Source: Bacteroidia bacterium (lineage in GTDB: Bacteria; Bacteroidota; Bacteroidia; NS11-12g; UBA9320). From it: 64,000 bases of DNA. The stretch covers positions 44,635 through 108,634 of the forward strand of contig JAGYJG010000001.1 of assembly GCA_018402155.1 (NCBI GenBank), written 5' to 3'. This document shows positions 47,034-58,223 of the stretch, piece after piece; the stretch's first letter is position 1; every line of letters starts with the position of its first letter. The translations under genes and the position numbers were made by a program. Below the pieces are notes generated by a model. It had not been told where the DNA came from. It saw only the letters and a program-made list of their open reading frames with translations, and did not search any database.

Positions 47034-47041
47034 TACTTTTG
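47034..47041 (+). promoter_or_regulatory. Putative -7 box for metK
   Basis: TACTTTTG matches TAnnTTTG and lies 23 bp before the metK ATG. No TTG at -33 was found. Confidence 0.5.
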
Positions 47042-47064
47042 CATTCTTTTTAAAATTTAAAACA

Positions 47065-48324
47065 ATGGCATATTATTTCACCTCAGAGTCCGTATCAGAA
47101 GGACACCCAGACAAGGTAGCAGATCAGATATCAGACGCGCTTATAGATCATTTTTTAGCATTTGACCCAAGTAGTAAAGTAGCTTGCGAAACGCTAGTAA
47201 CAACCGGCCAGGTAATCTTAGCAGGTGAAGTGAAAAGCAATACCTACCTCGATGTGCAAAAAATAGCGCGAGAGACAATCAATAAAATAGGGTACACAAA
47301 AGGTGAATATATGTTTGACGGGAGCTCTTGCGGGGTACTAAGTGCTATACACGAGCAGTCTCCAGACATAAACCAAGGTGTAGAACGCTCTAATCCAGAG
47401 GAGCAAGGTGCAGGAGATCAAGGCATGATGTTTGGCTATGCCACCAACGAAACAGAGAGCTACATGCCTTTAGCATTGGAGTTAAGCCATTTGCTGCTTA
47501 AAGAGTTAGCAAAACTAAGACGAGAAAACAAGGAGATAAACTATCTGAGGCCTGATAGCAAATCTCAAGTAACCATAAAATACAGTGATTCTAACAAGCC
47601 TATTGCTATAGAAGCTATAGTTGTATCCACTCAACACGATGATTTTGATGCCGAAGAAGCTATGTTGGCCAAAATAAAAAAGGATATAATAAACATACTT
47701 ATTCCCCGTGTAAAAAAGCTTTTGCCTAAGGAAACTCAAGCATTATTTACAGATGAGATAAAATACCATATTAATCCTACGGGTATCTTTGTGATAGGTG
47801 GTCCACATGGAGATACCGGACTGACAGGGAGGAAAATAATAGTAGATACCTACGGAGGAAAAGGAGCCCACGGTGGTGGAGCTTTCTCTGGCAAAGACCC
47901 TAGTAAGGTGGACAGAAGTGCGGCATATGCTACGCGCCATATAGCCAAAAACCTTGTAGCCGCAGGAGTATGTGAAGAAGCATTAGTCCAGGTAGCCTAC
48001 GCTATAGGCGTAGCAGAGCCTATGGGTTTATATGTGAATACCTATGGAACTAGTAAAGTGAGCCAAAGCGACGGAGAAATAGCCGAAATTATTTTAAAGA
48101 TGGATGTATTTAATATGCGTCCATATTTCATAGAAAATCGCTTCAACCTGCGAACACCGATATATTCAGATACCGCAGCTTATGGTCACATGGGTCGAAA
48201 GACTGAAATTGTGACCAAAACTTTTGTAGACGGTGGCGGAAACACCTTAACATTAGATGTGAAACTTTTTCCTTGGGAAGAACTAAACGGTGTTGAGGCC
48301 TTGAAAAACACCTTTGGTATTTAA
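47065..48324 (+). CDS. metK: S-adenosylmethionine synthase
   Basis: MetK makes SAM from methionine and ATP. The 419-residue enzyme has [24 protein letters not shown] at the N-terminus with the catalytic His/Asp, [16 protein letters not shown] (about 119-134), [41 protein letters not shown] and the C-terminal domain. It is slightly longer than the E. coli enzyme (384). No SAM riboswitch is evident in the 158-bp leader. Confidence 0.98.
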   Translation: MAYYFTSESVSEGHPDKVADQISDALIDHFLAFDPSSKVACETLVTTGQVILAGEVKSNTYLDVQKIARETINKIGYTKGEYMFDGSSCGVLSAIHEQSPDINQGVERSNPEEQGAGDQGMMFGYATNETESYMPLALELSHLLLKELAKLRRENKEINYLRPDSKSQVTIKYSDSNKPIAIEAIVVSTQHDDFDAEEAMLAKIKKDIINILIPRVKKLLPKETQALFTDEIKYHINPTGIFVIGGPHGDTGLTGRKIIVDTYGGKGAHGGGAFSGKDPSKVDRSAAYATRHIAKNLVAAGVCEEALVQVAYAIGVAEPMGLYVNTYGTSKVSQSDGEIAEIILKMDVFNMRPYFIENRFNLRTPIYSDTAAYGHMGRKTEIVTKTFVDGGGNTLTLDVKLFPWEELNGVEALKNTFGI

Positions 48325-48399
48325 GCGTGATTAACAAATAAAACGTCAGCGCTTTCATGTGTTGACCCCTAGAAATAAACCAAATATAAATAGAACAAA

Positions 48400-50244
48400 A
48401 TGTGTGGAATAGTTGCCTACTACGGACCAGATCAGGCTTATGACTTCTTGATAAAAGGGCTTCAACGATTGGAATATCGCGGATATGATAGCGCTGGAAT
48501 AGCTTTGCTAGATGGAGAACTTAAAGTGTATAAAAACAAAGGAAAAGTGGCTGACTTGCAAGAAGCCGCAAATGGTAAAAATATCTCAGGTACTCGTGGG
48601 ATAGGCCATACCAGATGGGCTACACACGGCGAACCAAATACCGTAAATGCTCATCCTCATCTGTCGCAAAGTGGTGATATAGCGCTCATACATAATGGCA
48701 TTATAGAAAACTACGCTACCTTAAAAAAGGTACTAGTAGAAAGAGGGCATATTTTTAAAAGTGATACCGACACAGAGGTGCTTTCTCACCTGATAGAGGA
48801 AATAAAAGATAACGAGCAAGTCGACCTGCTAGAGGCAGTAAGACTAGCACTCAATGAAGTTATTGGAGCCTATGCCATCGTTATTTTAAGTAAAAATGAC
48901 CCAAATACACTTATAGCTGCTAGAAATGGAAGTCCACTTGTTGTTGGAATTAGTGACCGTAAAGGTGAATTTTACTTGGCTAGTGACGCTACCCCGATAG
49001 TAGAATATACAAAAACAGTAACCTATCTGAATGATAACGAAATTGTGGCTATTCACAATGGTGAAATGACTATTAAAACCATTGACAATGTAAAAAAATC
49101 GCCTTTTATCCAAGAGCTTGAAATAAGTTTAGAAGCATTGGAAAAAGGCGGATATGAGCACTTTATGCTCAAGGAAATCTTTGAACAGCCCAAATCCATA
49201 TATGATTCGATGCGTGGTAGATTTGATCCGCAAAGTCTCACCTTTGCAATGCGTAGTTTAGAAGAATATGCTAGTAAGATAAAAAACCTAGATAGGATTA
49301 TAATTGTGGCATGTGGAACCTCTTGGCATGCGGGCTTGGTAGGTGAGTATCTTATCGAAGAATTTGGAAGAATACCTGTAGAAGTGGAGTATGCTTCAGA
49401 GTTTAGGTATAGAAATCCGATCATTACAGAAGATGATTTGGTAATTGCTATATCTCAAAGTGGCGAGACCGCAGATACCCTAGCAGCATTGGAAATGGCC
49501 AAAGAAAAAGGGGCTACTATCTATGGAATCTGTAATGTGGTAGGCAGCAGCATACCACGAATGACCCACGCAGGTGCGTATACACACGCAGGACCAGAGA
49601 TAGGAGTAGCCAGTACTAAGGCATTTACTGCACAAGTAACGGTACTCACATTACTAGCACTAGGCATAGCAGATATAAGGGGCAGCGTATCGCGCAAACG
49701 ATTGCGAGAAATGTTTGCCGAGCTAAACACTATTCCTAAAAAAGTAGAAGAATTACTCCAAAGCTGTAACCAAAAGTGCCAGGAAATAGCGGAAATTTAT
49801 AAGGACGTTCCAAATTGTTTGTACCTAGGTAGAGGGTATAATTTTCCTGTGGCGTTAGAAGGAGCGCTCAAATTAAAAGAAATATCATATATACATGCTG
49901 AAGGATACCCGGCAGCTGAGATGAAACATGGTCCTATTGCATTAATTGACGAAAATATGCCTGTAGTAGTAATTGCTACCAAACGCAATTATTACGAGAA
50001 AGTAGTGTCAAATATTCAGGAAGTAAAAGCACGCAAGGGTAAGATTATAGCTATAGTAACGGAGGGAGACGATAAGGTGGCTGAAATAGCAGATCATTTT
50101 ATCGAAATACCTGATACCGAAGATTGCCTTACACCTATTTTAGCTACTATACCGCTACAGTTGCTTTCCTACTATATCGCTGTGCTAAGAGGCTGCAATG
50201 TAGACCAGCCACGAAACCTTGCTAAATCAGTTACGGTGGAGTAG
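48400..50244 (+). CDS. glmS: Glutamine-fructose-6-phosphate aminotransferase (isomerizing)
   Basis: GlmS makes glucosamine-6-phosphate for cell wall and LPS. The 614-residue protein has the glutaminase domain with the nucleophile MCGIVAYYG (Cys2), HTRWATHG, NGIIENY, and two SIS domains: IIIVACGTSWHAGLVGEY with AISQSGETADTLAAL, and NCLYLGRGYNFPVALEGALKLKEISYIHAEGY-type motifs, closing with NVDQPRNLAKSVTVE. There is no glmS ribozyme in the 75-bp gap upstream. Confidence 0.98.
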   Translation: MCGIVAYYGPDQAYDFLIKGLQRLEYRGYDSAGIALLDGELKVYKNKGKVADLQEAANGKNISGTRGIGHTRWATHGEPNTVNAHPHLSQSGDIALIHNGIIENYATLKKVLVERGHIFKSDTDTEVLSHLIEEIKDNEQVDLLEAVRLALNEVIGAYAIVILSKNDPNTLIAARNGSPLVVGISDRKGEFYLASDATPIVEYTKTVTYLNDNEIVAIHNGEMTIKTIDNVKKSPFIQELEISLEALEKGGYEHFMLKEIFEQPKSIYDSMRGRFDPQSLTFAMRSLEEYASKIKNLDRIIIVACGTSWHAGLVGEYLIEEFGRIPVEVEYASEFRYRNPIITEDDLVIAISQSGETADTLAALEMAKEKGATIYGICNVVGSSIPRMTHAGAYTHAGPEIGVASTKAFTAQVTVLTLLALGIADIRGSVSRKRLREMFAELNTIPKKVEELLQSCNQKCQEIAEIYKDVPNCLYLGRGYNFPVALEGALKLKEISYIHAEGYPAAEMKHGPIALIDENMPVVVIATKRNYYEKVVSNIQEVKARKGKIIAIVTEGDDKVAEIADHFIEIPDTEDCLTPILATIPLQLLSYYIAVLRGCNVDQPRNLAKSVTVE

Positions 50245-50473
50245 AGCATAGACAACTTCTAGCTTATTTCTGAATAAACCATCGGAATTTTAGAACATAT
50301 TTGGGCGAATAGAGATTTAGTATAAAGTACCGCTATATAGTTTCTATTACCTGCTTGTAACCACTGTTTCTTCTGAAAAAAAGAATAGGACCAACACTAA
50401 AAAATGGGTTCAATAAGAACAGAAACAATGCGCTTGTACTTATTTTTTGGTAAAACTGCCTTATTGTTGCATT

Positions 50474-51058
50474 ATGTATGATTTCATAGAGGGAAAGATA
50501 GCACGGTTAACACCGACAGAAGTAGTAGTAAATGCTGGAGGTATAGGCTACATTCTACATATTTCGCTCAACACCTTTGAGGTAATAAAGGCACTAAAGG
50601 AAGTGAAAATATACGCACATCTCATTGTGCGGGAAGATAGTCATACACTTTATGGCTTTGCAACCATAAGCGAACGTCAGATGTATGTAAAACTTGTGGC
50701 TGTGAATGGTGTAGGTCCAAGTACTGCTCGTATGATACTTAGTAGTTTGAGTGTAGATGAGGTGGTCAGCGCTATTACCAACAATAATTTGGCAGTACTA
50801 AAAAGCATCAAAGGAATAGGCCCTAAAGCTGCTCAACGTCTAGTAGTAGAGTTACAAGATAAGCTAGGAGGTATAGGCACAGATACTGCCTACAGCCTAG
50901 TTGGAGCTAACATAGAAATGGAGGAAGCTACGGATGCCCTTTTGGCCTTAGGTTTTGCAAGGCCAGCCGTTGTAAAAATACTTGCTAAAATAACCAGAGA
51001 GGCAGACAATAATCTCACCACAGAAGAGTTAATAAAGAAATCGTTACAATTGTTGTAA
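50474..51058 (+). CDS. ruvA: Holliday junction DNA helicase subunit RuvA
   Basis: RuvA tetramers bind Holliday junctions and load RuvB. Starting at MYDFIEGKIARLTPTE gives 194 residues, the usual size. Domain I is the OB-like N-terminus (VNAGGIGYILHIS), domain II the HhH pair LVAVNGVGPSTARMIL and IKGIGPKAAQRLVVEL (about 70-125), and domain III is ATDALLALGFARPAVVKIL at the C-terminus. A TTG nine codons upstream is an alternative start without family support. sprA follows, a classic Bacteroidota neighbour pair. Confidence 0.96.
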   Translation: MYDFIEGKIARLTPTEVVVNAGGIGYILHISLNTFEVIKALKEVKIYAHLIVREDSHTLYGFATISERQMYVKLVAVNGVGPSTARMILSSLSVDEVVSAITNNNLAVLKSIKGIGPKAAQRLVVELQDKLGGIGTDTAYSLVGANIEMEEATDALLALGFARPAVVKILAKITREADNNLTTEELIKKSLQLL

Positions 51059-51063
51059 TTTTG
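51056..51063 (+). promoter_or_regulatory. Putative -7 box for sprA
   Basis: TAATTTTG, a TAnnTTTG match that overlaps the ruvA stop codon. No TTG was seen at -33. It would give sprA a leader of about 90 nt. Confidence 0.4.
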
Positions 51064-51161
51064 TTCACCTAAATTTTAAACAACCACCAGCGTATAAGAA
51101 AAACACGTACTCCAGAAACACAAGTTTTATAGCAAAACTTTTGAAAAAAACTATTTTTAAA

Positions 51162-54100
51162 ATGAATGTCGGGAGAGCTTTTGTGGCGCTTTTATCAGTT
51201 GCTGCGTGTTTGTGTTATAGCACAGTGGTTTATGCGCAGCAAGACACCACACGGCTAAAGTATGAGCTGAAAGATAAAAAGCCAGGTGAGGATGCACCCC
51301 GAAATTTAGTGGATCTTAAAGACCCACCCAACATAAAAACTATTTATGAGTATGACGATAAAACAGGTAACTATTTAGAGATAATTACCGTAGGAGGAAA
51401 GCCTATTGGCAGCCCTCGCGTGCTTACACTTACTGAGTATATACGAGCCAAAGAAAAACGCGATCGTGAAGTATACTACCGAAAGAAAAGTAATGCAGAC
51501 AATTATATAAAAGGTGGTGGTTTAATACCAAAAATAGCAGTTACTCCCGAAATTTTTGATAAAGTTTTTGGCGGTGGTGTTATAGATATACGGCCTACTG
51601 GAAGTGCGGAAGTCACATTTGGAGGCAACTACAACAAAGTTGAAAATCCTACCTTCCCGGTGCGTCAGCAGCGCAATGGTCAGTTTGATTTTGGGATGAA
51701 AATGCAGCTAAATGTTACCGGTCAAATAGGTGACAGGCTCAAATTAAATTGGAATTATGACACCGAGGCTACTTTTGAGTTTGAAAACCAAATGAAGCTC
51801 AACTGGGGTGGAGGTGAAGATGATATAGTAAAAAACATAGAGCTAGGAAACGTAAGTCTACCACTCAATGGTAGCTTAATACAAGGAGGTAGAAATCTAT
51901 TTGGTGCCAAAACTGAATTACAGTTTGGGAAGCTTCAAGTAGCTGTAATAGCTACACAAGACAAAGGAGAAACTAAAGAAACTGAAGTTACAGGTGGTGC
52001 TCAAGTTACCAACTACGATATACAAGCACACAACTACGATGCAAATAGGCATTACTTTTTGTCTCAGTACTTTGCCAATAATTATGATGATGCACTTCGA
52101 AATCTGCCTATTATTTCTAGTAATATACAGATAAACTATGTAGAGGTGTGGGTGACCAATAGAAACAATGCTGTTGGAAACTCGAGAGATGCTATGGGCT
52201 TTTTGGATTTGGGAGAAATAGAGTCTCAAGCATACCGCAAATGGATAAGATCTACTGGCGGTGGTTTTCCAGACAACGCTGGTACCAATTATTACAACGA
52301 TGTAGTGCGTGGACAAGCTTTTTGCGATCCAACAGATCCACGACTAGAGCTTGGAATCGACTATGAGTGTTTGAGTAATGCTCGTAAATTAAATGATAAT
52401 GAGTTTGTGTTTCACCCTACACTAGGGTATATATCGTTAAATCAATCGTTAAATAATGATGAGGTACTGATGGTTGCTTACGATTATACCGCTAATGGAG
52501 CTAGTTTTAAAGTGGGTGACCTAACAGTAGATAATCCACAAACTACGGGCAATAACGCACACCTAAATCTAAAACTACTCAAACATTCTACTATAAAAAC
52601 TAATCTGCCCACTTGGGATTTGATGATGAAAAATATCTACTCGCTAAATACCTATAATCTGCAACGAGAGGATTTTTCTATGAATGTGGTCTATGCAGAT
52701 GATCCTAGTGGCGCAGACTTAAACTACCTTCCTGTAGAAGCTTCTGAACCCGCCATACGGGAGAAACAACTCATTACTGTGCTAAATTTAGATAAAATAA
52801 ATAAGCAAATGGAAGCAAAACCCGATGGGGTTTTTGATTTGATAGATGGAGTAACCATAGATGCTCAAAAAGGCAGAATTATTTTCCCTGTACGTGAGCC
52901 GTTTGGTAAGTTTTTACGCTCTAAATTTGTTAGTAAAGACCTAGCAGATTATTACGCCTTTGACTCCTTGTATAGTACTACAAAATGGAATGCCGAACAA
53001 GATTTAAAACACAATAAATTCTTTTTGCGTGGGTCATTCAAAGGTTCGTCTTCTGACCAAATACGCTTGCAATGCTACAATATTTCGCAAGGCTCTGTTA
53101 GAGTTACTGCCAATGGTAATGCACTGCAAGAGGGCTCAGATTATACCGTAGACTATACACTCGGTACAGTTAAAATAGTGAATCAAGGTATATTAAACTC
53201 GGGGGCTGCCATTAAAGCTACGTGCGAGAGTAATTCACTGATTAACATTCAGCAACGTTCGCTAGTAGGTGCTCGGCTAGACTATAAACACTCCGATAAA
53301 CTAGTACTAGGAGGTACGTTTATGCATATGTCTGAAAGGCCACTTACAAATAAAGTAAACATAGGTGACGAGCCTCTAAGAAACAGTATTTGGGGACTAG
53401 ATGGATCGTACAATACCGAAAGTAGATTTTTGACAAGAATGGTAGATAAACTACCTTTTGTAGAAACCAAAGAAATTTCAACGATTAGTTTTACGGGTGA
53501 GTTTGCCCACCTCATACCACACAAGGCCAAAACACAAGGAGATAACGGTACGTCGTATATTGATGATTTTGAGGGTGCAGAAACACCTTATGACCTGAAG
53601 TTTGTGAGAAGCTGGTTCATGGCTAGCACACCACAAGGGCAGCCAGATTTATTTCCAGAAACATCAGTGGTAAGCCAAAAAGATAGTGCTTTTAATTCTA
53701 AACGTGCAGCTCTAGCGTGGTATAATATCGACCCCGTTTTTCAAGGAGACGATAATAGATTGACACCTGAAAATATTAGAGCAAATACTCTAGAACGCAG
53801 TAGTCATTGGGTGCGTACTATCATGCTAAAAGAAATCTTTCCAGACATAGAATTGCAGCAAGGTATGCCGCAACAAATTCCCACGCTAGATTTAGCCTAT
53901 TATCCGAAAGAGCGAGGAATGTATAACTACAATACGCTAAATCTGAAAGCTGATGGTACACTAGATAGACCGGAGGAAAATTGGGCAGGTATAATGCGTA
54001 GAATTGAAACAAATGATTTTGAGGCTACTAACATAGACTATATCGAAATTTGGTTGATGGATCCTTTTGTGTACTCTAAATACAATGGAGATCAACCAAA

Positions 54101-57100
54101 AACAGGTCAACTCTACATAAATCTGGGCAGCGTGTCTGAAGATGTTATAGCAGACCGGAGGCGCTCTGCAGAAAATGGTCTTCCAACGCCAAATAGCTCT
54201 TTTTCTATAGATAGTGGCGACTATGCACTCACGCCTAATGGACAAATAATTAACAAAGCATTTGATAATGATCCGCAATCAAGACCATTTCAAGATGTTG
54301 GCCTAGATGGTATGAATGACGCTCTGGAGCGTAACCATTTAAAAAAATACCTAACCGCCGTTGAAACAAAATTTGGTAAAGAATCTGAAGTATATCAGCA
54401 AATTTTCCAAGACCCGTCAGGTGATAACTATGCCCATCCAAGAGACCCTATTTATGACGAGCAACAAGCCTTGGTGCTCCAACGATACAAAAAATTTAAT
54501 GGAGTTGAAGGGAATTCTACATTGGCCACACTTCCAGACGGGACACCGCAATCTGGGAATACAATACCCGACGATGAAGACATTAATCAAGATTTTACCA
54601 TAAATCTTACTGAAGAATACTATCAATATAGAATTGATATCGACCCTTCTAGACTAAGGATAGGAGAAAACTTTGTAACAGATTCTATTAATGTGGAGGC
54701 TACACAAATAGACCCTGGGGCAAAACCGAATAGAATAACGTGGTACCAACTTAAAGTACCCGTTAGGCAGTTTGAAAAGAAAGTAGGTGGAATTCAAGAT
54801 TTTAAATCCATCCGGTTTATGCGCATGTATCTCAAAGGTTTTGAAGATAGTGTGGTTCTTAGATTTGCCAATTTACAACTGGTAAGAGCAGATTGGAGAC
54901 GCTACCTTAGAACACTAAAATTCCCGCCTAGACTAGGCCCAGCACAAGACCTAAATGATGATGCAGACCTAGTAGTGTCTACGGTAAATATTAATGAAAA
55001 TAGTAAAAGAAGCCCCATACCTTATAGGGTTCCGCCAGGTTTCAATAGAGAGATAGACCCTACTCAGCAGGGTAGTGTGCAGCAAAATGAGCAATCCCTT
55101 AGTATTGCCGTTTGTAATTTAGAAAAAGAAGATGCACGAGGAGCATTTCGTATGTTAGATTTTGATATTAGAAATTATAAAACCTTGAAAATGTTTATCC
55201 ACGCTGAGTCCGAAATGGCACAAGACGGTGATATGGTTGCCATAATGCGTGTAGGTACAGATTTAGAGAATAACTTTTATCAATATGAGGTGCCCTTAAG
55301 ATTGACCCCTTATGGGACGGCAGATGACAAAGCTATTTGGCCAGAGATTAATGAGTTGGTTGTAGCTCTTGATGATTTTTATAAAATTAAATTGCAACGA
55401 CAAAAGAATAATCCTGCCAATGCAAATGGATATTATGCTGAAATATTGCCAAACGGACATAAAATTAGTATAATTGGTTTGCCAGATTTGAGTAACGTGC
55501 GTACTATTCTTTTGGGAGTGAAAAATGCGGAAACTAGCACTCAAAATGCACTTTGTGGTGAGGTATGGTTCAATGAATTGAGACTTGTAGACTTTGCCAA
55601 TAAGGGTGGATATGCTGCCAACGCACGTCTGGTTGCTAAACTAGCGGATTTTGCCAATCTTACTGTCTCTGGCAATTATCAAACCATAGGATTTGGTGCC
55701 ATAGATAAAAAACTGAATGAGCGAAATCTCAATGAGCAGATACAATATGATATTGCTGCAAATGTAGAGCTCGGCAAGTTTTTTCCTAAAAAATCAGGAA
55801 TTACCGTACCTATGTTTATTGGGTACAGCGAAAATATCATAAATCCCAAGTTCTATCCGCTAAATCCAGATATAGAATTACGTACAGTGATAGACAATGC
55901 TAGCAGTTCATTGGAGAGAAATGCTATAAGAGAAGCTGCGCAAGACTACTCATCCAGATATAGCCTAAACTTTACTAATGTAAAAAAGAATAGAACGGCT
56001 ACATCTGCTGGTCAGCCGCGATTTTATGATATAGAAAACTGGAATTATTCTTTTGCTTATCAAAGACTTTTTAGAAGAAGCCAAGTTATAGAACTAAATG
56101 ATGCCAAAACCTATAAATCTAGTCTAGGGTACAATCACAGTATAAAACCTAAGTATTGGGAACCTTTTAAGAAAATAATTAAAGGAAAGAAACTTGCACT
56201 AATAAAGGATTTTAATGTCGGATTGACGCCGTCTAATCTCAATTTTAGAGTAGATGTAGACCGCAGGTACAGTGTACTCAAGAATAGAGATAATGACAAT
56301 TTCAAATCTATAGTGCCACTTTTGTATGATAAGACCTTTAGTATAAATAGGGTGTACGGGTGGAAGTGGAATCTTACCAAAGCACTATCTGTAGACTACG
56401 CAGCTACCGCAAATTCTTGGGTAGAAGAGCCTTTTGGGGAGCTCAATACTCAAGAAAAACGGGATACTCTATGGCAAAACTTTTGGTCGTTGGGTAGATT
56501 AAATAATTTTAATCAAAGTGTAAACGCCAATTACAGCTTGCCTTTCAGAAAAATAAAAATGTTAGACTGGGCCACAGTAACAACTAGGTACAGTGCTAGC
56601 TACGAATGGAGAAACGCTCCACCCGCAGTACAAACATTGGGAAATACGATACAAAATTCGCGCACAATGGGAGTAGTAACTAATTTGAATTTCATTACAC
56701 TGTATAATAAATCTAAATTTTTGCGTGATGTGAACAGACCCGCACGACGTTCAGTGTCTAAGAGTGACAGTGAGGAAGCAACTGAAGAGGATGAAAAAAA
56801 GAAAAAAGGCGAACTAGGAGAAGGAACTAAGGGCTTAATTAAATTTTTAATGATGCTCAAACAAGCTCAGATTACCGCAAATTTTACTGATGGAACGACG
56901 CTTCCTGGGTTTGCCAAAAGTATAGACGCTATAGGACAAAATTTTGCCAACAGTACCCCTGGTTTACCATTTATTTTAGGCGCTCAAAGGGATGATTTTA
57001 GAAATAATATTGCTCAAAATGGATTTCTAACACGAGATACTAATCAGATAGCGCGATTCATTAATATGAGTGGAATGGATATCAATGGCTCTGCTACATT

Positions 57101-58223
57101 AGAGCCAGTGAAAGGCTTTAGAATTAATGTTTCTTTCAGTAAGCGACAAAGTTTGAATGTAAATAGTAACTTTAGATTTCAGGAGTCAGAGCAGGGATTT
57201 AATGACGTATTTTATACAGAAGTGGGTACATATACTACCTCCTTTGGCTCATGGAATACCATGTTTGATAAAATGGCAGACGACTATTCATCTGCTGCCT
57301 TCGATCAATTTAAAAATGACAGATTTGTTATAGCACAACGATTGCAAAATAGAGATTTTGGCAAAGGTGGAGCATACAATGACCGCTACGGAGATAAGTT
57401 AAATCAACTCGACTCTTCTGGTTTTCCAATAGGATATACAAATAAGCACCAAGAGGTTATGCTCCATGCTTTCATAGCGGCATACAGCGGTAGAAATGCT
57501 GCCTCTGTTAATCTGAATCCGCTAAAAGGATTGCCCATTCCTAATTGGCGTATTAATTATAGCGGCTTATCTCAACTTAAAGTGCTGAAAGATATTTTTA
57601 GTAACATTACACTATCGCACGGTTATTCTAGTACACTAAATATTGGTACGTTTCAGCGGCCGCAAGAATATGGAATTGCTATTTTAGACTCCGGTGGAAA
57701 TGTGCCTACCGAATTTCGTTTTCAATCCGGAGTCTCTATCATAGAACGACTCACCCCACTTATAGGTATAGATATTACTACCAAAGAGGGAATATCAGCT
57801 AAATTTGAATATAAAACAGATAGGAATCTGCAATTAAATGTAATATCTGCACGTATGGTAGAGGTGCGCAATACAGAGTTTGTAATTGGAGCAGGATACC
57901 GTACTACAGGTTTGCGGTTACCTATAAAAATGGATGGCAAACGCGTCGTACTGGCCAATGACCTCAACATCCGTTTTGATTTCTCATTGCGTGATGGTAT
58001 TACTATTGTGCGTACGCTGGAAGCAAATAATGGAATAGATCAATACCAACCTACTGCGGGAATTCGCACTGTGAGTATTCGCCCTTCTATTGATTATAAA
58101 ATAAATGATGCGCTAAATCTCAGAATGTTTTATAATAGGAATAGCAATACACCTGCTACTAGTAATTCTTTTCCATCTGCTCTTACTGATTTTGGCGTTA
58201 CTATTCGCTATGTGTTGCAATAA
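51162..58223 (+). CDS. sprA: SprA (Sov) type IX secretion translocon
   Basis: SprA forms the huge outer-membrane barrel of the type IX secretion system, through which gliding adhesins and surface enzymes leave the cell. The product is about 2350 residues, typical of the family (F. johnsoniae about 2400). It has a signal peptide (MNVGRAFVALLSVAACLCYSTVVYAQQ), an N-terminal IKGGGLIPKIAVTPEIFDKVFGGG segment, repeated beta-strand pattern through the whole length, motifs such as RSWFMAST and GNYNKVENPTFP, and a final aromatic strand TDFGVTIRYVLQ. An alternative TTG at 51141 would add seven residues (MKKTIFK). The flanking ruvA is usual. Confidence 0.97.
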   Translation: MNVGRAFVALLSVAACLCYSTVVYAQQDTTRLKYELKDKKPGEDAPRNLVDLKDPPNIKTIYEYDDKTGNYLEIITVGGKPIGSPRVLTLTEYIRAKEKRDREVYYRKKSNADNYIKGGGLIPKIAVTPEIFDKVFGGGVIDIRPTGSAEVTFGGNYNKVENPTFPVRQQRNGQFDFGMKMQLNVTGQIGDRLKLNWNYDTEATFEFENQMKLNWGGGEDDIVKNIELGNVSLPLNGSLIQGGRNLFGAKTELQFGKLQVAVIATQDKGETKETEVTGGAQVTNYDIQAHNYDANRHYFLSQYFANNYDDALRNLPIISSNIQINYVEVWVTNRNNAVGNSRDAMGFLDLGEIESQAYRKWIRSTGGGFPDNAGTNYYNDVVRGQAFCDPTDPRLELGIDYECLSNARKLNDNEFVFHPTLGYISLNQSLNNDEVLMVAYDYTANGASFKVGDLTVDNPQTTGNNAHLNLKLLKHSTIKTNLPTWDLMMKNIYSLNTYNLQREDFSMNVVYADDPSGADLNYLPVEASEPAIREKQLITVLNLDKINKQMEAKPDGVFDLIDGVTIDAQKGRIIFPVREPFGKFLRSKFVSKDLADYYAFDSLYSTTKWNAEQDLKHNKFFLRGSFKGSSSDQIRLQCYNISQGSVRVTANGNALQEGSDYTVDYTLGTVKIVNQGILNSGAAIKATCESNSLINIQQRSLVGARLDYKHSDKLVLGGTFMHMSERPLTNKVNIGDEPLRNSIWGLDGSYNTESRFLTRMVDKLPFVETKEISTISFTGEFAHLIPHKAKTQGDNGTSYIDDFEGAETPYDLKFVRSWFMASTPQGQPDLFPETSVVSQKDSAFNSKRAALAWYNIDPVFQGDDNRLTPENIRANTLERSSHWVRTIMLKEIFPDIELQQGMPQQIPTLDLAYYPKERGMYNYNTLNLKADGTLDRPEENWAGIMRRIETNDFEATNIDYIEIWLMDPFVYSKYNGDQPKTGQLYINLGSVSEDVIADRRRSAENGLPTPNSSFSIDSGDYALTPNGQIINKAFDNDPQSRPFQDVGLDGMNDALERNHLKKYLTAVETKFGKESEVYQQIFQDPSGDNYAHPRDPIYDEQQALVLQRYKKFNGVEGNSTLATLPDGTPQSGNTIPDDEDINQDFTINLTEEYYQYRIDIDPSRLRIGENFVTDSINVEATQIDPGAKPNRITWYQLKVPVRQFEKKVGGIQDFKSIRFMRMYLKGFEDSVVLRFANLQLVRADWRRYLRTLKFPPRLGPAQDLNDDADLVVSTVNINENSKRSPIPYRVPPGFNREIDPTQQGSVQQNEQSLSIAVCNLEKEDARGAFRMLDFDIRNYKTLKMFIHAESEMAQDGDMVAIMRVGTDLENNFYQYEVPLRLTPYGTADDKAIWPEINELVVALDDFYKIKLQRQKNNPANANGYYAEILPNGHKISIIGLPDLSNVRTILLGVKNAETSTQNALCGEVWFNELRLVDFANKGGYAANARLVAKLADFANLTVSGNYQTIGFGAIDKKLNERNLNEQIQYDIAANVELGKFFPKKSGITVPMFIGYSENIINPKFYPLNPDIELRTVIDNASSSLERNAIREAAQDYSSRYSLNFTNVKKNRTATSAGQPRFYDIENWNYSFAYQRLFRRSQVIELNDAKTYKSSLGYNHSIKPKYWEPFKKIIKGKKLALIKDFNVGLTPSNLNFRVDVDRRYSVLKNRDNDNFKSIVPLLYDKTFSINRVYGWKWNLTKALSVDYAATANSWVEEPFGELNTQEKRDTLWQNFWSLGRLNNFNQSVNANYSLPFRKIKMLDWATVTTRYSASYEWRNAPPAVQTLGNTIQNSRTMGVVTNLNFITLYNKSKFLRDVNRPARRSVSKSDSEEATEEDEKKKKGELGEGTKGLIKFLMMLKQAQITANFTDGTTLPGFAKSIDAIGQNFANSTPGLPFILGAQRDDFRNNIAQNGFLTRDTNQIARFINMSGMDINGSATLEPVKGFRINVSFSKRQSLNVNSNFRFQESEQGFNDVFYTEVGTYTTSFGSWNTMFDKMADDYSSAAFDQFKNDRFVIAQRLQNRDFGKGGAYNDRYGDKLNQLDSSGFPIGYTNKHQEVMLHAFIAAYSGRNAASVNLNPLKGLPIPNWRINYSGLSQLKVLKDIFSNITLSHGYSSTLNIGTFQRPQEYGIAILDSGGNVPTEFRFQSGVSIIERLTPLIGIDITTKEGISAKFEYKTDRNLQLNVISARMVEVRNTEFVIGAGYRTTGLRLPIKMDGKRVVLANDLNIRFDFSLRDGITIVRTLEANNGIDQYQPTAGIRTVSIRPSIDYKINDALNLRMFYNRNSNTPATSNSFPSALTDFGVTIRYVLQ

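Noticed and set aside
46907..47064. Possible SAM riboswitch before metK
   Set aside because: No matching helices or conserved core were seen in the 158-bp gap; only a -7 box is visible.
48325..48399. Possible glmS ribozyme
   Set aside because: The gap is only 75 bp, too short for the ribozyme, which is mainly found in Firmicutes.
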